Shown here: positions 1 to 5,564 of the stretch, one piece after another | Layout: each line of letters starts with the position of its first letter | Numbering within the stretch: the first letter of the stretch is position 1 | Assembly: GCA_030539415.1 (NCBI GenBank) | Contig: JAUNSE010000002.1 | Span: forward strand, 24,874 to 30,437 | Length of the DNA stretch: 5,564 bases | Origin: Desulfovibrionaceae bacterium | GTDB taxonomy: Bacteria; Desulfobacterota; Desulfovibrionia; Desulfovibrionales; Desulfovibrionaceae | Reading direction: 5' to 3' | Position numbers and translations under genes: made by a program | The notes under the pieces: model-generated | Told to the model about the DNA's origin: nothing | Seen by the model: the letters and a program-made list of their open reading frames with translations, nothing else | Database searches by the model: none

Positions 1-2
1 AC

Positions 3-185
3 TTCTATCAGGGCTTCATCCACCGCGGCCGCAAGGGCTTCGAGCAGCTGGTGGGAAGCATGGACGAAACCCTGCACGAATGCCGCGAATGCGGCTACCC
101 CACCTCGGGCGACGATTTGTGCGGCGTGTGCCGCATCAGGCATCAGGTGCGCGAGTACAGGGAGTCCAAATGCGCCAGTTCCTGA
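3..185 (+). CDS. C-terminal end of a TtuA/Ncs6-like tRNA-thiolation enzyme (5' partial)
   Basis: Only the last 60 codons are present; the gene begins before the window. The peptide contains a compact Cys4 zinc-finger pattern, CRECGYPTS then CGVC, with cysteines at partial residues 27, 30, 40 and 43. The phrase 'CxxCGYPTS...CxxC' close to the C-terminus is typical of the TIGR00269 / TtuA / Ncs6 (CTU1) group of adenine-nucleotide alpha hydrolases. These activate a tRNA uridine (in some relatives a cytidine) for sulfur insertion in the cytoplasm. The catalytic PP-loop and the N-terminal zinc finger would lie upstream and cannot be seen, so the modified base cannot be assigned. The last 16 bases overlap the start of the acyltransferase gene in another frame, suggesting one operon. 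The family call is fairly secure; the exact substrate is inference. Confidence 0.8.
   Translation, partial: FYQGFIHRGRKGFEQLVGSMDETLHECRECGYPTSGDDLCGVCRIRHQVREYRESKCASS
159..164 (+). promoter_or_regulatory. Ribosome binding site inside the upstream gene
   Basis: AGGGAG lies five bases before the ATG at 170 and within the last codons of the thiolase gene. It is the reason for choosing ATG 170 over the in-frame ATG at 80, which would overlap the thiolase by about 100 bases and add 30 residues unlike an acyltransferase. Its position suggests that ribosomes finishing the thiolase help initiate the next gene. Confidence 0.65.
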
Positions 186-847
186 CAAAAGCTCTTGAAA
201 GAGGACTCACTCCGGGCAATGTGCTGTCCTGGCTTTCGCTGCAGGGTCAGCGCGTCTTCGGCCAGGCCTTCGGCACTCTGCGCCTGCGCGTGAAGGCACG
301 CCTCCTCGGTGTCGGACTTGGCAGCGGAGTGCGCGCGCACGGCCCCGTGGGACTCATGCGCTGGCCGGGCAGCCGCATAGAGCTCGGGGACGGCGTGCAG
401 ATCATTTCCTCCTGGCGCAGGTCGACGGCTGCGGCCATCTCCCATCCCGCCCGTCTGCGCACCTTCGGCCCGGACGCGTCCATTGTGGTCGGAGAGGGCT
501 GCGAGCTGACGGGCACAAGCATAACCTGCCGCTCCACGTCCATCGTGCTCGGCAGAAAGGTGCTGATAGCGCCGGATGTCATCATTGTGGATTCCGACTT
601 CCATGCCCCCTGGCCCGTTGAAACAAGAAGCACGGATCCCGGCATGGACAGGGACAGGCCCGTTGTCATAGGCGACGGGGCCTGGATAGGCATGCGCAGC
701 GTCATTCTGAAGGGGGTCAGCATCGGTCCCGGCGCCGTGATCGGCGCGGGGTCCGTGGTGACCCGCGATGTGCCCGCCAATGCCGTGGCCTGCGGCGCGC
801 CGGCCAGGGTGGTGCGGCAGTGCGATGCCCTGGGCAACGCCCTGTAG
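170..847 (+). CDS. Left-handed beta-helix (hexapeptide-repeat) acyltransferase
   Basis: This is a 225-residue protein. Residues 1-50 are basic and partly amphipathic. From about residue 95 to 205 it shows repeated [LIV]-G-x4 hexapeptide turns, for example around SIVVGEG, SIVLGRKVLIAP and VVIGDGAWIG. The end, with VILKGVSIGPGAVIGAG, SVVTRDVP and then CGAPARVV, is the classic closing coil of the WbbJ / maltose and galactoside O-acetyltransferase family. The motif DSDFHAPW carries the probable catalytic histidine (H145). Such enzymes move an acetyl or other acyl group from CoA to a sugar, often of a lipopolysaccharide or exopolysaccharide, and act as trimers in the cytoplasm. No glycosyltransferase or sugar gene is nearby, so the acceptor is unknown. 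The start overlaps the preceding thiolase gene by 16 bases. A hairpin follows 63 bases after the stop. Confidence 0.87.
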   Translation: MRQFLTKALERGLTPGNVLSWLSLQGQRVFGQAFGTLRLRVKARLLGVGLGSGVRAHGPVGLMRWPGSRIELGDGVQIISSWRRSTAAAISHPARLRTFGPDASIVVGEGCELTGTSITCRSTSIVLGRKVLIAPDVIIVDSDFHAPWPVETRSTDPGMDRDRPVVIGDGAWIGMRSVILKGVSIGPGAVIGAGSVVTRDVPANAVACGAPARVVRQCDALGNAL

Positions 848-910
848 CCGTCTTTCAGACTGTCCGCGGCGTGCCGGTCTGCCGGCAGAGGGTGCGGACA
901 GAGCACAACG

Positions 911-943
911 GAAAGGGGAGCACGAAATTCGTGCTCCCCTTTC
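911..943. terminator. Bidirectional hairpin terminator between convergent genes
   Basis: GAAAGGGGAGCACGAA at 911-926 is exactly complementary to 928-943 around a single central base. In practice this gives a stem of about 15 pairs with a three-base loop. A-rich bases open the left arm and T-rich bases close the right arm, so each strand has a short U stretch at the foot, although neither has a long run. It lies 63 bases after the acyltransferase stop and 23 bases beyond the end of the minus-strand ureohydrolase, so it can serve both transcripts. Confidence 0.85.
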
Positions 944-966
944 CCGTCCGGCGCGATTGCTGCCGT

Positions 967-1833
967 CTATCGGCCCAGACTGCGCTGGGCCATGCCCATC
1001 AGCGCGTGCACGAGCTTCGCCGCCGTGAAGTCGGCGTGATGCAGCCCCTGTATGGGGGCAAGCTCGACCACATCAAAACCGATGAGCCGTCTGCCGGCGA
1101 GGCAGACCTCGAGGATGGCCATGGCCTGATGCCAGAACAGTCCGCCGGGCGAGGGCGTGCCGGTGGCCGGCATGAGGGAGCTGTCGAAGCCGTCCACATC
1201 GAAGGTCACATAGACGTCTTTGGGAAAATCCTCTGGCAGGGGCTGCTCCGGCAGGCCGTGTCTGGCCAGCCAGTCCGCGTCATAGCCCGTGATGCCCGCC
1301 TGCCTGCGGAAGTCGGCCTCCTCGCGGCAGTAGTCCCTGGTGCCGAACTGGACCAGCGGCAGGGCGCAGTCCTCGACGGCCCTGCGCAGCACGCACGCAT
1401 GCGAAAAGCGGTCATCCTCGTAGATCTCGCGCAGGTCGCAGTGAGCGTCGAAGTGCAGGACGCCGAAAATGCGGCCGGCTTCATGCAGGGCGTGCAGGGG
1501 CGCGTAGCTCACAGTGTGCTCTCCGCCCAGGACCACGGGAACGGCATCTGCCGCGAGAGCGGCGCGGACGGCCTCCTCGGTCCGGGCAAAGACGGATTCG
1601 AGCCCCTGGCTGCAGTCTATGGGCGCATGGGTGTGGATGCCCAGGCTGCCGGGCGAGCTGATGCCGTCCCAGGCCTCAAGCTGCTGCGAGGCCTCCAGGA
1701 TGGCCTCGGGCCCCAGGCGGGTGCCGCCTCCGTAGGAGACGGTGCGCTCGAGAGGAACGGGGATGATGTGAAAACCGGCCCGTTCGGGCGGAGTCTGGGG
1801 AAATTCGGAGGAAAGAAAAGGCGTGTGGGGCAT
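967..1833 (-). CDS. speB: Agmatinase-family ureohydrolase
   Basis: The 288-residue length is normal for the arginase/agmatinase family. All six expected binuclear manganese ligands are visible: H106 in GGEHTVSY; D129, H131 and D133 in HFDAHCDLRE; D212 and D214 in TFDVDGFD. The downstream glycine-rich PATGTPSPGG and the late FDVVELAP (E257) also match. Agmatinase hydrolyses agmatine to putrescine and urea in the cytoplasm as part of polyamine synthesis. Relatives use guanidinobutyrate, arginine or formimidoylglutamate, so the substrate is the weaker part of the call. The position after DVDGFD is Ser218 where most members have Pro or Ala. The ATG has AGGA seven bases upstream, and that site sits in the 12-base gap after the membrane-protein stop. 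The pair probably forms an operon. Transcription runs into the hairpin at 911-943. Confidence 0.88.
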   Translation of the reverse strand: MPHTPFLSSEFPQTPPERAGFHIIPVPLERTVSYGGGTRLGPEAILEASQQLEAWDGISSPGSLGIHTHAPIDCSQGLESVFARTEEAVRAALAADAVPVVLGGEHTVSYAPLHALHEAGRIFGVLHFDAHCDLREIYEDDRFSHACVLRRAVEDCALPLVQFGTRDYCREEADFRRQAGITGYDADWLARHGLPEQPLPEDFPKDVYVTFDVDGFDSSLMPATGTPSPGGLFWHQAMAILEVCLAGRRLIGFDVVELAPIQGLHHADFTAAKLVHALMGMAQRSLGR

Positions 1834-1845
1834 GGGCTTGTCCTG

Positions 1846-2739
1846 TCAGTCCGAGTTTTTGTCGTCTTCGCAGTCCGCGGCCGTGCGGCCGTATTCCCTT
1901 TCGGCAAGGAAGTGGTTGAAGGACCAGACGAGCACGATGACATATCCGGCGGAGAAGAGGGCGATGAGGGTGTCGAGAGGCGCCGCCGCCGAGAGACTCA
2001 GCCGCATCATGAGCGTGCCCACGACAAAGCCGGAATTTCTGAAGACGGCGTTGAAGGCGGGCATGTAGCGCTGCGCGAGAAGGACAAGCGTGATGTCCGC
2101 GAAGATGAGCGCCGTGTACACGGTCTCGAAGAAGCGCTGGCTCTGCCCCGTCTGGAAGAAGGCGACGGTGTGCATGACGCCGATGACCACGACAACGCCG
2201 AGCAGCATGAGGCAGAGCAGCTTCTTGCTGTACACATAGACAATGCAGGTGGGCTTGTGGGTGTTCATGCGCTTGCCCGAGAGGCGCATGAAGACGCGCA
2301 GGGCTATGAAGATCAGCAGCGCGCCTGCGGCGGCCAGGGCGATATGCAGTACAGGCTCCCAGTGATTGGCGATGGTGATGGGTTCCTGCAGGGCGCCCAG
2401 CTCCTTGAAGGCGCCGCGCAGCTGAATGAGAGCCAGGATCTCAAGCTGCTTGCCGACCGACCGCGAAAAGGAGTCCGAGATGCAGAAGATAAGGCTGATG
2501 ACCTCGACACCGAGAATGAGCGTGAAGGCCATCAGGATGGCCCAGGAGTGACTGTTCGGGGTGACGGCGGCAAGCCACGGCGGCAGGACGCCCCAGTTTT
2601 TGAGCTCGATGCCGGCGAGAGCGGCAAAATAGAGAAGCAGGATGATGGCCGCCACGGCCCGCTGCGTCCTCTGGCTCTCCCAGAATTCGTTGAGGGCGTC
2701 GTAGAGGCTGGTGAGTGGGGAAAGGTATGTGACAAGCAT
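1846..2739 (-). CDS. Multi-pass inner-membrane protein of unknown function
   Basis: I do not recognise this 297-residue protein by family. Hydrophobic spans lie near residues 28-46, 66-88, 131-150, 174-194, 206-224 and 256-277, with a possible further one at 235-253, giving six or seven transmembrane helices. A polar, partly charged stretch at 88-130 (with SDSFSRSVGKQLEILALIQL) lies between the second and third helices. Another basic stretch at 151-173 precedes the fourth. The C-terminus is short and acidic. There is no signal peptide and no recognisable transporter, kinase or channel-filter motif. A TGA immediately upstream in frame makes ATG 2739 the first possible start, but no good ribosome site precedes it. 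The alternation of hydrophobic spans and the tight spacing to the ureohydrolase support a real gene. A role in moving or sensing a guanidino compound or polyamine would be speculation. Confidence 0.82.
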   Translation of the reverse strand: MLVTYLSPLTSLYDALNEFWESQRTQRAVAAIILLLYFAALAGIELKNWGVLPPWLAAVTPNSHSWAILMAFTLILGVEVISLIFCISDSFSRSVGKQLEILALIQLRGAFKELGALQEPITIANHWEPVLHIALAAAGALLIFIALRVFMRLSGKRMNTHKPTCIVYVYSKKLLCLMLLGVVVVIGVMHTVAFFQTGQSQRFFETVYTALIFADITLVLLAQRYMPAFNAVFRNSGFVVGTLMMRLSLSAAAPLDTLIALFSAGYVIVLVWSFNHFLAEREYGRTAADCEDDKNSD

Positions 2740-3143
2740 AGATTTTCAGTATGGACGCTTTTGAAGGAAATCCGGCAGCGCGGCGGGCGGACCGGGCATC
2801 GGCACGGAGCGTCTTCGGGTGCCGGCATGCGGTGCGGAGCAGCGCCCCGGGGAAGGGGAGCGGCCGCCCTGATTTTCGCTTTTGCCGCAGCGGGGCGTAT
2901 AGCCCACATTGTTCCGGGAGAAAAGTGTTTTCTTTGCACCAGGGGGTGGGATACCTTGAAATCGGATGAATAATGACTAGTTTTGAGGAGAGCCGGCGCA
3001 GGGCACGGGCATGTCCCTTCAGGCGCCGGACGGCATTACGCCGGCATGGCCCTGGCGCGGACGCCGGGCTTCCGGAGCAGGAACTGCTTTCCCCTTCCGC
3101 ATGTTGACGGATTTGCACGCAAATGCGGCCACCAGAGGTGTTT
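2740..3143. other. Divergent intergenic region with GC-rich leader
   Basis: These 404 bases separate the leftward membrane-protein operon from the rightward DUF533 gene and should hold promoters for both. I see no convincing protein gene. A weak plus-strand candidate promoter is TTGAAA at 2956-2961 with TAGTTT at 2978-2983, 16 bases apart; the -10 is poor. No clear minus-strand promoter stands out. The right half contains several short inverted repeats: CCGGCGC 2993-2999 with GCGCCGG 3023-3029, CGGC 3031-3034 with GCCG 3040-3043, and AGCAG 3076-3080 with CTGCT 3084-3088. They would fold in a leader RNA of the DUF533 gene. In GC-rich DNA such short repeats can also arise by chance. Confidence 0.4.
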
Positions 3144-4223
3144 ATGTCCATATTCGATATTTTGAACACTGACCGTTTCTCCACCCCCGCCCGGCGCCAG
3201 CAGTACGAGACGCAGCAGCGGAGCTGGTCCGGCGCGCCGGCCCAGAACGCTCCCGGCCAGTCGTCCGGCCCGGGCATCGGCACCGTGCTGGGCATAGGCG
3301 GACTGGCCGCGCTCGCCGGCAGCATCATGCCCAAGGGGGCGCTCAAGAGCGCGGCCCTCATGGGCGTCGGCGCCGTTGCCTACAATTTCTACAAAAAATG
3401 GTCGCAGAAGAATGAGGCGGATCCGCGTCAGCCCGGCCAGCCGCAGACTCCGTACGGTCAGCCTCAGCCCCCCTATGGGCAGCCCCGGGGCCAGTACGGC
3501 CAGCCGCAGAATCCCTACGGCCAGCCCCAGGGGCAGTACGGTCAGCCCCGGACACAGGATCCGTGGCAGGATTTCCGGCAGCAGCCCGGACAGTCGTACG
3601 GCCAGCCGCCCCGCGACGGCTTCGGGGGGCCGCAGACATTCGGCGATGGTCCCCGGCCCGGCGGCTGGCAGCAGCCGGAAACGAACGGTCAGCCGGTCTA
3701 TGACGCCGAAGCCCGTTCCGCAGGGTGGCAGCAGCCGGGCGCCAGACCCGAACCGGAAAGGTACGAGCGCCATCCCGGTGAAGTGCAGTTCGGCAGCCAT
3801 CAGTTCGGTGACGATGATGCCCGCACCGAGGGCATACGGGAGGCGGCCCAGGATCCCACGGCTGTGCTCATGCTGCGGGCGATGATTTACGCGGCCCGTG
3901 CGGACGGCCATATCGACGACACCGAGAGAGCCCGCATCACCAAGCTGGCCGAGCAGTTTCTGCCCGGCCAGGACATACACGGCCTGGTGTCCTCGCTCAT
4001 GAGCGAGCCCCTGGACGTGAACGCTCTGGCCGCTTCAGCGGATTCCGACGAGCAGAAGGAAGACATCTTCCGTCTGTCCTGCCTGGTCATCGATATCGAC
4101 CACTTCATGGAGCGGAGCTATGTGGACGCTCTGGCCCGGGGGCTTGGCATTGCGGCCGAACGGCAGAAGGAAATCGAGCAGGAAGTGGTTGGCGTCACGC
4201 GGCAGCTGGATGCCATGTCCTAG
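3144..4223 (+). CDS. DUF533 / TerB-like protein with Pro-Gln-Gly-Tyr repeat linker
   Basis: This is a 359-residue protein with three parts. Residues 1-90 hold a short N-terminus and Gly/Ala-rich hydrophobic segments (about 44-62 and 66-80), possibly membrane-associating. Residues 91-225 form a low-complexity linker rich in Gln, Pro, Gly and Tyr, with five heptads beginning at Y104, Y111, Y118, Y125 and Y132, a further YGQPP at 152 and two GWQQP units at 174 and 194. Residues 226-359 form a helical domain whose AMIYAARADGHIDDTERARI (247-265) is the hallmark of the DUF533 (YebE-like) and TerB-like families. Their function is not established, despite the 'tellurite resistance' label on relatives. 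ATG 3144 is chosen because AGAGG lies five bases upstream; the longer frame from 3123 lacks such a site. The linker is much longer than in the enterobacterial YebE type. It appears to be a single-gene unit with a hairpin 46 bases after the stop. Confidence 0.85.
   Translation: MSIFDILNTDRFSTPARRQQYETQQRSWSGAPAQNAPGQSSGPGIGTVLGIGGLAALAGSIMPKGALKSAALMGVGAVAYNFYKKWSQKNEADPRQPGQPQTPYGQPQPPYGQPRGQYGQPQNPYGQPQGQYGQPRTQDPWQDFRQQPGQSYGQPPRDGFGGPQTFGDGPRPGGWQQPETNGQPVYDAEARSAGWQQPGARPEPERYERHPGEVQFGSHQFGDDDARTEGIREAAQDPTAVLMLRAMIYAARADGHIDDTERARITKLAEQFLPGQDIHGLVSSLMSEPLDVNALAASADSDEQKEDIFRLSCLVIDIDHFMERSYVDALARGLGIAAERQKEIEQEVVGVTRQLDAMS
3453..3557 (+). repeat. Five in-frame 21-base tandem repeats (YGQPxxx heptads)
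   Basis: Codons 104-138 of the DUF533 gene form five consecutive units of exactly seven codons, each starting Tyr-Gly-Gln-Pro. The last three positions alternate (QPP, RGQ, QNP, QGQ, RTQ), so a 14-residue higher-order period is also visible. The DNA units differ at third positions (tac/tat, ggt/ggc/ggg), which points to an older, selected protein repeat rather than a recent slippage event. Copy number could vary between strains. Confidence 0.85.
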
Positions 4224-4269
4224 CCGTCCCGGTCATCACTGCCGCATCCTCCGAATCATTGTACAGTCC

Positions 4270-4290
4270 GGACGGGGCAATGCCCCGTCC
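4270..4290 (+). terminator. Small hairpin after the DUF533 gene, possible terminator
   Basis: GGACGGGGC at 4270-4278 pairs perfectly with GCCCCGTCC at 4282-4290 around a three-base loop. It begins 46 bases after the DUF533 stop and ends 83 bases before the dehydrogenase start. No T run follows, so it is a weak intrinsic terminator at best. It could instead be an attenuating or mRNA-stabilising hairpin between two co-transcribed genes. Confidence 0.45.
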
Positions 4291-4363
4291 ATCAGTCCAT
4301 GTCACTCTTTCAGACAGACTCCCTGCCGGGTCTTCGACAGCAGCCGCGGGACAGGGGAGTCAT

Positions 4364-4368
4364 GGGGA
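4364..4368 (+). promoter_or_regulatory. Ribosome binding site supporting the dehydrogenase start at 4374
   Basis: GGGGA ends five bases before ATG 4374. A second in-frame ATG at 4362 has AGGGGAG (4353-4359) only two bases away, which is too close for normal initiation unless the upper part of the site is used. The protein from 4374 begins MKVLITPRSFGK, directly at the first beta strand, as expected for the family. Confidence 0.45.
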
Positions 4369-4373
4369 ACCGC

Positions 4374-5297
4374 ATGAAAGTTCTGATTACACCGCGCTCG
4401 TTTGGCAAGAGCAATCCGGATCTCTTTGCCCAGATTGAAAGCCTGGGCTTCGAAATTGTCCGCAACGACACCGGCGCCATCCTCTCCGAGGTGGCCATGT
4501 GCGAAAAAATTGCCGACTGCGAGGCGGTCATTCTGGGTGTCGACCCCTGCAACGAAAAGGTGCTGGCCTCCGCACCCAAACTGAAGGTTATTGCCCGCTA
4601 CGGCGTCGGCCTCGACAATGTGGCCATGGCCGAATGCGAGCGCCGCGGCATTACCGTGACCCGCACCGTGGGCGCCAACAGCAATGCCGTTGCCGACTAC
4701 GCCTTTGCGCTGATGCTTGCCGTGGCCCGCAAGGTGGTCGTGATTGACGGCCGCTGCAGGAAGAAGGACTGGGGCAAGGAAACCGGCATCGACATCTTCG
4801 GCAAGACCCTGGGCATCGTGGGCCTGGGTGCCGTTGGCAAATGCGTTGCCAGACGCGCCGCCGGCTTCGGCATGAAAATTCTGGCCAGCGACCCGTATTT
4901 CGACAAGGACTTTGCCGCCCGGTACGACATCACTCCCGCCACTGTGGACGAGATCTGCGCGCAGGCCGATGTCATCACCCTGCATTCCCTGCTCAACGAG
5001 GACACGAGAAATCTCATGAACAGGGAGCGCATTGCCTCTCTGAAGAAAAACTGCATTCTCATCAATACCGCCCGCGGCGAGCTTGTGGATGAAGCGGCCC
5101 TGCTTGAAGCCCTTGCCGCCAAATCCATCTATGGCGCCGGCCTTGACGTCTTCAGCAAGGAGCCGCCGGCCGACGAGCGCTGGTACGAACTCGGCAATGT
5201 GGTTCTCGGCTCCCACACCTCCTCCTCCACGGTGGGCACCACGAACTGCATGGGCCAGATGTGCGTTGACGCCCTGAAAAGGGCCTTCGGCGAATAA
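4374..5297 (+). CDS. D-2-hydroxyacid dehydrogenase, phosphoglycerate dehydrogenase type
   Basis: This is a 307-residue NAD-dependent dehydrogenase of the D-isomer-specific 2-hydroxyacid family. Visible elements in order are the substrate-binding loop IARYGVGLDNV (R75, G77, G79), the Rossmann motif VGLGAVGKCVA (G150, G152, G155), and Asp173 at the end of the second strand, favouring NAD over NADP. The catalytic set follows: Arg234 in NTARGELVDE, Glu263 in FSKEPP and His281 in GSHTSS. In serine synthesis such enzymes oxidise 3-phosphoglycerate to 3-phosphohydroxypyruvate in the cytoplasm. The protein ends at the catalytic core and lacks the ACT/regulatory domain of Escherichia coli SerA, so serine feedback through that domain is not possible. 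Glycerate, hydroxypyruvate or another 2-hydroxyacid are alternative substrates. An upstream in-frame ATG at 4362 would add four residues. No serC or serB neighbour is visible. Confidence 0.88.
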   Translation: MKVLITPRSFGKSNPDLFAQIESLGFEIVRNDTGAILSEVAMCEKIADCEAVILGVDPCNEKVLASAPKLKVIARYGVGLDNVAMAECERRGITVTRTVGANSNAVADYAFALMLAVARKVVVIDGRCRKKDWGKETGIDIFGKTLGIVGLGAVGKCVARRAAGFGMKILASDPYFDKDFAARYDITPATVDEICAQADVITLHSLLNEDTRNLMNRERIASLKKNCILINTARGELVDEAALLEALAAKSIYGAGLDVFSKEPPADERWYELGNVVLGSHTSSSTVGTTNCMGQMCVDALKRAFGE

Positions 5298-5338
5298 CGG
5301 CACACGCGGCCGGCTACGCCGACAGCATGAAAATGGAT

Positions 5339-5378
5339 GAAGAGACGGAAGCAGGCGAAACCTGTCTTCCGTCTCTTC
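5339..5378. terminator. Hairpin terminator between convergent dehydrogenase and 4Fe-4S genes
   Basis: The left arm 5339-5355 pairs with 5361-5378 around the loop CGAAA, with one unpaired T at 5365. The outer stem is 13 pairs (GAAGAGACGGAAG with CTTCCGTCTCTTC, allowing for flank position) and the inner stem four. On the plus strand TTCTTC follows directly. On the minus strand an ATTTTC stretch follows a few bases on, so it may act in both directions. It begins 41 bases after the dehydrogenase stop and lies 43 bases beyond the minus-strand stop at 5421. Confidence 0.8.
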
Positions 5379-5420
5379 TTCTGCAGTGGGAGTGAACTGT
5401 CTGTGAAGCAGTGACTGTAA

Positions 5421-5564
5421 TCAGTCTTTAGAACGCGGACTGAAGGAAATGGCTCCGTATCTGCATGCCGAAAGGCAGTTGAAGCAGCCCAGACACCGAC
5501 CTGGGTCCGCACGCCGCTCGCGGACAGACAGGCAGGAAGCCTTGCAGGCATGCTCGCAGGCTCT
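5421..5564 (-). CDS. C-terminal end of a 4Fe-4S (ferredoxin-type) protein, 5' partial
   Basis: Reading the minus strand from the window edge gives 47 codons and a TGA at 5421-5423. The peptide contains GRCLGCFNCLSACRYGAISF, a clean C-x2-C-x2-C-x3-C ferredoxin motif (partial residues 24, 27, 30 and 34) followed by the usual YGAI. Near the edge is ACEHACKASC, which fits the tail of a second C-x2-C-x2-C-x3-C cluster with one extra cysteine. A two-cluster electron-transfer domain at the C-terminus is therefore likely. The usual proline after the fourth cysteine is Arg35 in the complete cluster. The start and any upstream catalytic domain lie outside the window, so this could be a small ferredoxin or the tail of a larger oxidoreductase. 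It converges on the dehydrogenase gene. Confidence 0.78.
   Translation of the reverse strand, partial: RACEHACKASCLSVRERRADPGRCLGCFNCLSACRYGAISFSPRSKD

Noticed and set aside
820..2973. A 717-codon open frame on the plus strand
   Set aside because: It runs antisense to both the ureohydrolase and the membrane protein, whose motifs and hydrophobic pattern are clear. Its translation is low-complexity (rich in Gly, Asp, Glu, Arg) with no recognisable domain; it reflects codon bias in GC-rich DNA.
2973..3107. A 44-codon plus-strand frame starting MTSFEESRRR in the intergenic leader
   Set aside because: It has no good ribosome site and an Arg-rich composition that any stop-free GC-rich frame would give. 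It could be a leader peptide but nothing supports that.
3453..3557. Possible CRISPR-like array
   Set aside because: The 21-base units are contiguous without spacers, stay in frame and encode protein heptads.
3036..3980. A 314-codon minus-strand frame across the DUF533 gene
   Set aside because: Its repeated Leu/Arg/Pro segments mirror the plus-strand YGQP repeats, and the plus strand has a ribosome site and a family motif.
4302..5303. A 333-codon open frame antisense to the dehydrogenase
   Set aside because: The plus strand carries a full set of dehydrogenase motifs; the antisense product has no recognisable motif and is rich in Gly, Ala and His as expected from a shadow frame.
5453..5564. 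Possible plus-strand gene starting at ATG 5453
   Set aside because: The translation is Arg/Gln-rich with no motif, while the opposite strand encodes clear ferredoxin-type cysteine clusters.

Overview
The window is GC-rich, compact bacterial DNA carrying five complete or nearly whole genes and two genes cut off by the window edges. The gene set fits an anaerobic Gram-negative bacterium, perhaps a host-associated Desulfovibrio relative. It includes a TtuA/Ncs6-type tRNA thiolase end, a hexapeptide acyltransferase, an agmatinase-family ureohydrolase, a DUF533/TerB-like protein, a short 2-hydroxyacid dehydrogenase and a 4Fe-4S protein. The taxonomic guess is inferred from gene content and composition only. 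I see no mobile element, CRISPR array, rRNA or tRNA.

Left block (1-950, plus strand). The C-terminal end of a tRNA-thiolation enzyme, with a Cys4 zinc finger, overlaps by 16 bases the start of a left-handed beta-helix acyltransferase. The two are probably co-transcribed and translationally coupled. A long perfect hairpin (911-943) follows and lies between convergent genes.

Middle block (967-2739, minus strand). A multi-pass membrane protein that I do not recognise is followed 12 bases later by an agmatinase-family ureohydrolase with all six expected manganese ligands. They look like a two-gene operon transcribed leftward.

Divergent intergenic region and right block (2740-5297, plus strand). 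About 400 bases without a convincing gene separate the leftward operon from a rightward DUF533/TerB-like protein. That protein has a hydrophobic Gly/Ala-rich segment, a Pro-Gln-Gly-Tyr linker with five exact-length heptads, and a C-terminal TerB-like helical domain. After a small hairpin comes a short NAD-dependent D-2-hydroxyacid dehydrogenase of the phosphoglycerate dehydrogenase type, lacking any C-terminal ACT domain.

Right edge (5339-5564). A hairpin separates the dehydrogenase from a convergent minus-strand gene. Only the last 47 codons of that gene are in the window, and they carry ferredoxin-type cysteine clusters. This gene is easy to miss because its start lies outside the window.

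Overall the window looks like ordinary chromosomal housekeeping and accessory genes. Nothing in it establishes a new multi-gene system. The least explained elements are the unknown membrane protein paired with the ureohydrolase, and the repeat-bearing DUF533 protein with its GC-rich leader.
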